Assembly: GCA_003540955.1 (NCBI GenBank)
Contig: DPMX01000147.1
Location: 1 to 14,310 of the forward strand
Origin: Gammaproteobacteria bacterium
Lineage (GTDB): Bacteria; Pseudomonadota; Gammaproteobacteria; Ga0077536
Direction: 5' to 3'
Length of the DNA stretch: 14,310 nucleotides
In this document: positions 7,056 to 13,113 of the stretch, one piece after another
How positions within the stretch are numbered: the first letter of the stretch is position 1
Layout: each line of letters begins with the position of its first letter
Translations under genes and position numbers: made by a program
Notes under the pieces: model-generated
Seen by the model: only the letters and a program-made list of their open reading frames with translations
Database searches by the model: none
Told to the model about the DNA's origin: nothing

Positions 7056-8068
7056 TGCCCACATCAATAACGAATCTCCGAGCTGTGTTGGAAGCACAGC
7101 TAAAAGACACCAATTGCGGTTTCAGCATCGGATCGTTTGGCGCCATAGCCGAGTTCTTCCGACGTAAAGACGAGTGTGCGTCGATTGGGTATAGGGACGG
7201 TCTAACGGTCTCCACGGATCGGGGTGCGATCCGGATTTTTCTACGTGAAGATGTATCCCCGGTGGCTTACGAGATGCTGAGTACGCGCAAAAATTGTTGG
7301 TTACAAGGTCTGGCACTTTGTCTCCCAATTGCTGAGGGTAGGAGTTGCGTTAGAACAACGGTCGCCGAGCTTGGTCCTGATCTTGAGGCGATTCGAGCCG
7401 GAGATCGTGACGACCTGCTATTCGATCTTGGCTTAGGCGCGGAGAATATCGATTTCTGTATTCGAACATCTAACCCGGACCTAATTCGGATACTCCGCCG
7501 GGCAGTTGGTAGTGTGCTATTAAGTGGAGACCACTCCGTAATAACGAGCATCATCAGTACCAGCCCTCACCGCATCGTCTTGTCAAATCTTGGACGGATC
7601 GAAGTGTATCAGGCTATCGGACATCATCGTACGCCTGAGGGGCCGCACACTCACCTTCTGCCAAAATTGATTCAGACTGGACGAACACACGACACAAAGA
7701 TATCGATCCCGCGTGGATATTTGCCTTGCTGTAATATCCACCCAGCCAGTCCATTGTTTGACAATCTAGGCAAACGCTGTCCGTATGACCGGGCCAACCA
7801 CCTGGCATTCGATGCAGTTCTAAGGAATTGGGGAATTAAAGAGTACGTATCCCAAAAAGATCTGATTTTTCGTTCCGTTAGAGAAAAAATTGATCCAGCA
7901 TCTTTTACTCTTCCGAAAAATCAACTGCAAAGAATTGCAACCCGCATTGCCTTGCGCCAGCTTTCACACGAGAAAGAAATAAATGATCAGGTCAGTCGTT
8001 GGCAGGAATATTTTGATCCCGAAGATCAAGGGATGGGGAGCTTTCTTGACCCTCACAGCAGATGGTAA
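7055..8068 (+). CDS. Uncharacterised protein resembling the DUF6925 group
   Basis: This 337-residue soluble protein has no signal peptide. The sequence pattern recalls proteins I know as DUF6925: GFSIGSFGAIAEF (22-34), a mid-region ELGPDLEAIRAGDRDDLLFDLG (split across 105-126), IDFCIRT, and the striking block RIEVYQAIG followed by PEGPHTHLLPKL (194-205) and GRTH (209-212). H198, H200 and H212 could bind a metal, but this is inference and no function is known to me. The start is uncertain: ATG 7055, TTG 7052, or a frame-joined ATG 7008. AGGAG at 7037-7041 is 13 bases from ATG 7055, longer than ideal. It follows the DUF6869-like gene closely and is probably cotranscribed. About 208 bases separate it from the lyase gene. 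Confidence 0.65.
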   Translation: MPTSITNLRAVLEAQLKDTNCGFSIGSFGAIAEFFRRKDECASIGYRDGLTVSTDRGAIRIFLREDVSPVAYEMLSTRKNCWLQGLALCLPIAEGRSCVRTTVAELGPDLEAIRAGDRDDLLFDLGLGAENIDFCIRTSNPDLIRILRRAVGSVLLSGDHSVITSIISTSPHRIVLSNLGRIEVYQAIGHHRTPEGPHTHLLPKLIQTGRTHDTKISIPRGYLPCCNIHPASPLFDNLGKRCPYDRANHLAFDAVLRNWGIKEYVSQKDLIFRSVREKIDPASFTLPKNQLQRIATRIALRQLSHEKEINDQVSRWQEYFDPEDQGMGSFLDPHSRW

Positions 8069-8217
8069 AGGCAAAAGTCGTGTAATTTACTGTTGTTGAG
8101 TCTAGAAAGTAGCGCAATTGGTGTCGGCCATCTTCGCTGCTTTGGTTGCCGTGGGGACAGTTAACCGAAAAATACTTCAAATTAGCCAGCGCAATATTCG
8201 TGCGTAAGCTATACGAG

Positions 8218-8227
8218 TTATATACAA
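8218..8227. promoter_or_regulatory. Near-palindrome TTATATACAA, possible GntR-type operator
   Basis: This ten-base element differs by one base from the perfect palindrome TTGTATACAA, a form seen in operators of some GntR/FCD regulators. It overlaps a possible -10 box (TATACA, 8221-8226), with only a poor -35 (TTCGTG, 8197-8202). It lies 49 bases before the lyase ATG, and a GntR/FCD gene ends against that lyase gene. Confidence 0.3.
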
Positions 8228-8276
8228 TCACGTCCCTAAAGTTCAAAAAATAGCTTTATGATTAAGGTTAATTGAT

Positions 8277-9185
8277 ATGACTGATTTCGTCGAAATTGTA
8301 GACGTTGGACCGCGTGATGGATTGCAAAGCCAGTCAGCCTTATTGGATATAGATACAAAGCTTGAGTTTATTGATTGTCTAATCGATGCGGGTGTGCGGC
8401 GGATCGAAGCAGCGAGCTTTGTAAATCCGAAGCGTGTACCCCAGATGGCTGATGTTGATGAGCTTGTCAGTCGATTACAAAAACGGAAGGGCGTACAGTA
8501 TATTGGGCTCGTTTTGAATCGGCGTGGCTTCGATCGAGCGATGCGAAGCGGGATCGATCAGATCAATTGCACCACGGTCGCGAGTGAGACGTTTTGCCAG
8601 CGCAATCAAGGTTCGAGTGTTGGCGCAATGTTTGGCACGATTGCCGAAATAGTGCGTGAGGCGCAGGCGGCAAAGCAGTTTGTTGGCGTTACCATTGCGG
8701 CAAGCTTTGGTTGTCCATTCGAGGGAGAGATAAGCCCCCATAGAGTTGCTAAAATGGCCCGCCAATTTGCTGATTTAGGCGTTGACGAGATCGCGCTTGC
8801 TGACACGATTGGTGTTGCCGTGCCTACCGACGTTAGCCGGCTTCTAGATTTAGTTCTTCCAGAGGTTGAAAAAATACCTTTGCGGGTGCATTTTCACAAC
8901 ACGCGAAGCAATGGCGTGGCGAACGCATATGCGGCTATACAGGCTGGAATTCGTATCGTAGATGCGAGTTGCGGTGGTGTTGGTGGATGCCCTTTTGCGC
9001 CGGGCGCAACGGGTAACGTTGCGACGGAGGATATTCTCTATATGCTAGACCGGATGGGTGTCGAAACTGGGATTTCGATCGAGAAGGTTATAGAGACTGC
9101 AAAATGGTTGGAAGGACCTTTAGGTGCACCAGTACCGGCAATGGTGAGTCGAGCAGGCTTATTTCCGCCAGGCGCAGCGGCTTAG
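8277..9185 (+). CDS. Hydroxymethylglutaryl-CoA lyase family protein
   Basis: This 302-residue DRE-TIM metallolyase would cleave 3-hydroxy-3-methylglutaryl-CoA to acetyl-CoA and acetoacetate, the last step of leucine degradation. Residues matching the human active site are present: R13 and D14 in VGPRDGLQ, E44, metal ligands H205 and H207 in VHFHNT, catalytic C238 in GGCPFAPGATGN and N247 in GNVATED. Differences from the classical enzyme are GLQSQ in place of GLQNE, and HFHNTRSNG in place of HFHDTYGQ. They place it in a side branch whose substrate may be another tertiary hydroxyacyl-CoA. AAGG lies nine bases before the ATG. No acyl-CoA dehydrogenase or carboxylase of the leucine pathway is in the window. 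Its stop overlaps that of the convergent regulator. Confidence 0.88.
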   Translation: MTDFVEIVDVGPRDGLQSQSALLDIDTKLEFIDCLIDAGVRRIEAASFVNPKRVPQMADVDELVSRLQKRKGVQYIGLVLNRRGFDRAMRSGIDQINCTTVASETFCQRNQGSSVGAMFGTIAEIVREAQAAKQFVGVTIAASFGCPFEGEISPHRVAKMARQFADLGVDEIALADTIGVAVPTDVSRLLDLVLPEVEKIPLRVHFHNTRSNGVANAYAAIQAGIRIVDASCGGVGGCPFAPGATGNVATEDILYMLDRMGVETGISIEKVIETAKWLEGPLGAPVPAMVSRAGLFPPGAAA

Positions 9186-9838
9186 CTATGAGTTGACTCT
9201 TTTCTCTTAAAGGCAAATAGGCGCTGCGCGGCTGATAAATGTGTTTCCATTACCTGTTGCGCCCAGTGTGGGTCCCGTGAGAGAAAGGCGTCAATTAATT
9301 CCCGGTGGTGGTGGTTGCTACGTTCGATATCTCGACTGGAATATTTTTCAAACGTCTGCAAAGTCAAAGGAATTTCGACTAACCAGGACAGCATTTTAGA
9401 AAGTCGTTCGCTTTTGGATGCATCGAGGATGGTGTTGTGGAATCGATGGTTGGCTTCAAAAATTTTAGTCGTATTCCGCTCATCAATGTCACTCAGAAGA
9501 TTATCGATACGATTAGCGCACTCGATGAGTACTTGAATCTCGCTATCCGCAATTCGCGTCGCTGCGCGAAACGCGGCCTGGCCTTCGAGAATAGATCTAA
9601 GGGTGTAAATTTCTTCCACATCTTCGAGAGACCATGACGTGACATAAGCACCTCGATTGGGGGCGAATTCAACCAATTGTTCAGCATTAAGGCGTCGTAA
9701 TGCCTCCCGGACCGGCGTACGACTGGCGCCTATGTCTTGGGCGACCTGTTCCTCTTTCAAATGAGTTCCCGATTGGTAGTCCCCCGAAATTATACGGTCG
9801 CGAATTGTTTGGTATGCAAGGTCAGCGATCTTGCTCAT
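9182..9838 (-). CDS. GntR-family transcriptional regulator with FCD domain
   Basis: This 218-residue regulator has an N-terminal winged helix (about 5-68): LAYQTIRDRIISGDY, LKEEQVAQDIGASRTPVREA, then the wing PNRGAYV. A helical FCD effector domain follows from about residue 75. Metal-site residues are visible: N and H in ANHRFH, H in SNHHHREL and H in METHLSAA. The N is a frequent substitute for Asp in one FCD subgroup. Such proteins bind DNA as dimers and usually release it when an organic acid or similar metabolite binds. It converges on the HMG-CoA-lyase-like gene with a four-base overlap of stop codons, so that gene is the likeliest target. The ATG has only a weak CGGAA upstream. It lies 71 bases downstream of lpxD on the same strand. 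Confidence 0.9.
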   Translation of the reverse strand: MSKIADLAYQTIRDRIISGDYQSGTHLKEEQVAQDIGASRTPVREALRRLNAEQLVEFAPNRGAYVTSWSLEDVEEIYTLRSILEGQAAFRAATRIADSEIQVLIECANRIDNLLSDIDERNTTKIFEANHRFHNTILDASKSERLSKMLSWLVEIPLTLQTFEKYSSRDIERSNHHHRELIDAFLSRDPHWAQQVMETHLSAAQRLFAFKRKESTHS

Positions 9839-9909
9839 TTAGTGTAGTTCCGATTTTGCCGTCACTTATTGTGGCTGTGTTCTAACCCGTAATAACGGTG
9901 ATAGTTGTT

Positions 9910-10887
9910 CTAAGTACGGTCAAGTCCGCTGTAGAGTCGCGCGAGCGCGCGTTTCCAAAGCTTTGCCGGACGAGCTGGGCTCCCGCCCCACACCCCAGGG
10001 TCGCGGATGTTTTTCGTTACCATCGATTGGCCCAAGACGGTGACACCATTAGTGATTTCTATATGGCCCACTAGACCTGTTTGACCTGCCAGCACGACAT
10101 CATCGCCGAGCCGTGAACTGCCGGAGATCCCGCATTGTGCAACCAATATGCAACGTTCCCCGATCTCCACGTTATGGGCAACCATAACGCCGTTATCAAG
10201 CTTGGAACCTTGTTTTATTTTAGTCGATGTAAAACGGGCGCGATCAATACTAGAGTTTGCGCCGATTTCAACGTCCGCTTCAATAACAACATTGCCGAGT
10301 TGCGGTACTTTGATGTGTTCGTTTTCATATCGGACATAACCGAAGCCATCACCGCCAATGACAACTCCAGGTTGTAAGATCACCCGATCACCGATCACAC
10401 TACTTTCACGCACTACGCAATTTGGATGGAGCAAACAATCGGCACCGATCTGAACATCATCTGAAATTACGCAGCCGGCAGAAATTATGCTGCCATCACC
10501 AATTGTCGAATTAGCCCCGACTGTGACATTTGCGTGTATTATCGCAGACTTTTCGATAGTCGCAGTTGGATCAATAACTGCATTCTTATGAATGTTTGTT
10601 CGTTGGCTCGACGCTGGTTTTGTGAAGAGTTTGGCGATTTTCGCGATGGCAAAATTTGGATCATCGTGAAATAGATTGGTTTTATTTTCGATGGGGATAT
10701 CGGGGCGCGTAACAAACGCACGGATCTTTGAGGCTGCAGCCACATTTGCGAGGTTCTTGCTAGCTACATATGAAAGATGATCTGAAAGATTATCCGATAT
10801 ACCGCACAATCCAGTGATCTTGAGCTCGCCGTCACCCTCGTACTCGAGTGAGAATTCATTTGCAATCAGAGCCACGCTATAGGCCAT
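9910..10887 (-). CDS. lpxD: UDP-3-O-acylglucosamine N-acyltransferase LpxD
   Basis: This 325-residue enzyme adds the second 3-hydroxyacyl chain, from acyl-ACP, to UDP-3-O-acylglucosamine in lipid A synthesis. An N-terminal uridine-binding domain (about 1-100) is followed by hexapeptide repeats forming a left-handed beta helix (about 100-290), for example IGDGSIISAGCVISDDVQIG. The LpxD signature VIGGDGFGY and the catalytic histidine H238 in GVMVAHNVEIG (E. coli His239) are present. The end WGGSPARPAKLWKRALARL is also typical. GGGGGAG sits five bases before the ATG. It stands apart from the usual bamA-lpxD-fabZ-lpxA cluster, with a regulator downstream and a divergent VKOR gene upstream, so it may be a relocated or second copy. 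Confidence 0.92.
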   Translation of the reverse strand: MAYSVALIANEFSLEYEGDGELKITGLCGISDNLSDHLSYVASKNLANVAAASKIRAFVTRPDIPIENKTNLFHDDPNFAIAKIAKLFTKPASSQRTNIHKNAVIDPTATIEKSAIIHANVTVGANSTIGDGSIISAGCVISDDVQIGADCLLHPNCVVRESSVIGDRVILQPGVVIGGDGFGYVRYENEHIKVPQLGNVVIEADVEIGANSSIDRARFTSTKIKQGSKLDNGVMVAHNVEIGERCILVAQCGISGSSRLGDDVVLAGQTGLVGHIEITNGVTVLGQSMVTKNIRDPGVWGGSPARPAKLWKRALARLYSGLDRT

Positions 10888-11025
10888 TTCGCTCCCCCAG
10901 AGGTTATTTTTCTCAGGTCTTTAATGTTCGCGCATGTCTAATGATATTGATATCCCTAATCGTGATAAATTATCGATCGAGACTGGAACTATCCGACATC
11001 CCAAATTTGTTGCCTAACATCGAGC

Positions 11026-11030
11026 AGGAG
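11026..11030 (+). promoter_or_regulatory. Shine-Dalgarno site that fixes a TTG start
   Basis: AGGAG lies seven bases before the TTG at 11038. There is no ATG or GTG at a suitable distance in that frame, and the first transmembrane helix begins about 22 codons later. This makes TTG the best supported start of the VKOR fusion gene. Confidence 0.7.
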
Positions 11031-11037
11031 AAAGTAG

Positions 11038-11907
11038 TTGGCCCGCAAGCCTAAAGCACGAAAGAAAGTTAAACCAGCAAAGCGTTCAGAACGGGCGCCC
11101 CCGAGCATTCTGTTGGCGATTCTGAGTCTGCTAGGGCTCGTATTGACGACTAGCCTGTTAGTCGTTTCAATAACCAAATCAGCGCTACCCTATTGTGCAA
11201 GCGGATCCGGATGCGAGATTGTCCAGAGTAGTCGCTGGTCAACTTTGCTGGGTCTGCCGATTACTGCCTGGGGCTGGGCCACTTATGCAATTTTAACCAG
11301 TGCGGCCCTATTCGCGGCTCGGAGAGTTACGCGTTGGCGGATTATCGTCTTTTTTGGCACTATAGCTTTCGGGGTCAGTGTCTATTTGAACGCAGTATCG
11401 ATCTGGATTCTCGGTACTGTATGTATGTATTGCATAGCATCATTGGCCCTGGTCACCGCGATCTACCTGCTGACATGGCGTGCAGATGGTTTGTTTGGCC
11501 TTAGTAGCTGGCGATTTGGAAGCAGCGCGGCTGCCCTTGTGATTGTTGCGTTATTGGCTTTACATTATAGCGGCGCATTCGATCCTACCGCCGGTCCTGA
11601 GGATCCTTATCTTAAAGCCTTAGCTGAATATTTAGTTGAAATCGATGCAAAATTTTACGGGGCTTATTGGTGTCCACACTGCCAGCAGCAGAAAATGGCC
11701 TTTGGCGCGTCTGCGCACAGACTACCGTACACGGAGTGTTCTCCAAACGGCCAGCGCGGCGCGCCCGCAACCGCCTGTCTTATAGCAGAGATCAAGAATT
11801 ACCCTACCTGGGTGATCGAAGGACGTCGCCTTGATCGCACCTTGACTGTAGAAGAACTGGCCCGTTACGCAGGGTTCCGAAAGCAGGTGGGCCGAAATGA
11901 GCTTTGA
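11038..11907 (+). CDS. VKOR-thioredoxin fusion, membrane disulfide-bond forming protein
   Basis: This 289-residue inner-membrane protein joins a vitamin K epoxide reductase domain to a periplasmic thioredoxin-like domain. A basic N-terminus (about 20 residues) precedes helix 1 (24-46). The loop pair C53/C59 and the WSTLLGLPITAWG segment follow. The quinone-site CMYC (C129/C132) is in helix 4. The thioredoxin motif WCPHC has C212/C215, with a further pair C234/C247 and cis-Pro P256 in NYPTW. These eight cysteines are the pattern of the cyanobacterial VKOR homologue, which oxidises substrate thiols and passes electrons to quinone. It can therefore replace DsbB, with its own DsbA-like domain attached. 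The start is TTG. It diverges from lpxD and is followed 69 bases later by pgpA. Confidence 0.9.
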   Translation: MARKPKARKKVKPAKRSERAPPSILLAILSLLGLVLTTSLLVVSITKSALPYCASGSGCEIVQSSRWSTLLGLPITAWGWATYAILTSAALFAARRVTRWRIIVFFGTIAFGVSVYLNAVSIWILGTVCMYCIASLALVTAIYLLTWRADGLFGLSSWRFGSSAAALVIVALLALHYSGAFDPTAGPEDPYLKALAEYLVEIDAKFYGAYWCPHCQQQKMAFGASAHRLPYTECSPNGQRGAPATACLIAEIKNYPTWVIEGRRLDRTLTVEELARYAGFRKQVGRNEL

Positions 11908-11976
11908 TCTAAGGGTAATACGATTGGTGTGCAACATTTTTTGCCGATGCCCGCGGAGTATGTTCTCGCCAGATAA

Positions 11977-12456
11977 ATGAACCTCGATAACTTCCGTCTA
12001 TTACGTGACCCAGGACACTTTCTTGCCCTCGGTGGCGGTTCGGGGCTACTACCCAAGGCACCTGGAACTGCGGGTACCGTCGTCGGGATGGTAATTTTTT
12101 GGCCCCTTGCCGCGCTTGATAATTACGTCTACACAGGGCTTGTATTAGCACTGTTTGCTCTTGGGGTGCCCTTATGCAGTCGCACGTCTCTTGCTATCGG
12201 AGCAAATGACCATCCGGCGATTGTGTGGGATGAAATAGTCGGAATTCTGTTAACGATGGCATTTGTCGACCCGAACCCGTTTAATTGCATCCTTGGATTC
12301 CTTGCCTTTCGAATATTCGACATTTTTAAACCCTGGCCGATAAATGTGTTAGACCAGCGTGTTCGTGGTGGTATCGGGGTAATGCTTGATGACGTCTTCG
12401 CCGCTCTTTATGCTGGTTTAACGCTAGTATTTATTGAATATATATCATATATTTAG
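11977..12456 (+). CDS. pgpA: Phosphatidylglycerophosphatase A
   Basis: This 159-residue inner-membrane phosphatase converts phosphatidylglycerol phosphate to phosphatidylglycerol. All PgpA blocks are visible: GSGLLPKAPGTAGTVVG near residue 22, AIVWDEIVGI with the conserved D-E, FRIFDIFKPWPINVLDQ, and GGIGVMLDDVFAALYAG near the C-terminus. Hydrophobic segments lie between them. An in-frame TAA directly precedes the ATG at 11977, so the start cannot lie further upstream; only a weak CGGAG is seen before it. The usual neighbours thiL and nusB are not here. It shares strand and spacing with the VKOR gene upstream and the lytic transglycosylase downstream, which may form an envelope-related unit. 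Confidence 0.92.
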   Translation: MNLDNFRLLRDPGHFLALGGGSGLLPKAPGTAGTVVGMVIFWPLAALDNYVYTGLVLALFALGVPLCSRTSLAIGANDHPAIVWDEIVGILLTMAFVDPNPFNCILGFLAFRIFDIFKPWPINVLDQRVRGGIGVMLDDVFAALYAGLTLVFIEYISYI

Positions 12457-12501
12457 GGACATATTGTAGAAAGATATTTAGAATAAGTGCGTAAATAATT
12501 A

Positions 12502-13110
12502 TTGTCGTTGAATATCGTGCAGATAAAACGAACTCTGAGCATTGGTGTTTTGATTAGTTTACCGTTGGCGGCTGGTGCGGATATCTACAAGTATGTCGAC
12601 AACTCCGGACGAGTTAACTTAGTCGACAATCCTGTGACCGAGAAATATACGCGTATCGCTACAACGAGGAGGGTTAGGTCTGAAAGCGCTGTGTATGGCA
12701 GGCTCGCGGAGAATCGCGTTGCTCATTCATCGACAATTAATCTTGTCGCGAAATCGCATCAATTGCCTTCAGCGTTGATCCACGCAGTTATCAGTGCTGA
12801 ATCCGGCTATGACGCGGACGCAGTTTCTAGTGCGGGCGCAGTGGGTTTGATGCAATTGATGCCTGCTACCGCCAAGCGGTATGGCGTTGGCAATCGCCGT
12901 GATCCCCACTCAAACGTACTCGGTGGGACACGTTACCTAAAAGATTTGTTGGAAATGTTTGATAATGATCTTGTGCTTGCTTTAGCAGCGTATAATGCTG
13001 GCGAGAACGCGATAATTAAATATGGGCACCAGATTCCACCGTATGAAGAAACCCGATCCTACGTACGCCGCGTTTTAAAGTATTACAACGATTACAAGAA
13101 GTTTATGTAG
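12502..13110 (+). CDS. Periplasmic lytic transglycosylase with DUF4124 and SLT domains
   Basis: This 202-residue exported protein has a signal peptide (KR then a hydrophobic stretch ending AAGA, likely cut after A26). A DUF4124-type segment follows (DIYKYVDNSGRVNLVDNP, 27-44), then a linker and an SLT/lysozyme-like domain from about 78. The catalytic E100 is in ISAESGYDADA, followed by GAVGLMQLMPATA and the AAYNAGENAI motif; all are standard for family 1 lytic transglycosylases that cleave peptidoglycan to anhydro-muropeptides. The start is uncertain. TTG 12502 gives the longest form; GTG 12517 gives MQIKRTLSIG, an equally good signal peptide; neither has a clear ribosome site. It ends three bases before the convergent ilvD stop. 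Confidence 0.87.
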   Translation: MSLNIVQIKRTLSIGVLISLPLAAGADIYKYVDNSGRVNLVDNPVTEKYTRIATTRRVRSESAVYGRLAENRVAHSSTINLVAKSHQLPSALIHAVISAESGYDADAVSSAGAVGLMQLMPATAKRYGVGNRRDPHSNVLGGTRYLKDLLEMFDNDLVLALAAYNAGENAIIKYGHQIPPYEETRSYVRRVLKYYNDYKKFM

Positions 13111-13113
13111 ACC

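Noticed and set aside
9887..9898. CCGT-AATA-ACGG hairpin as the lpxD terminator
   Set aside because: The stem is four bases with no T run on the minus strand, too weak to list as a terminator.
10848..11054. 68-codon plus-strand frame across the lpxD/VKOR gap
   Set aside because: It overlaps the lpxD start on the opposite strand and the VKOR start in another frame, with no ribosome site or recognisable product.
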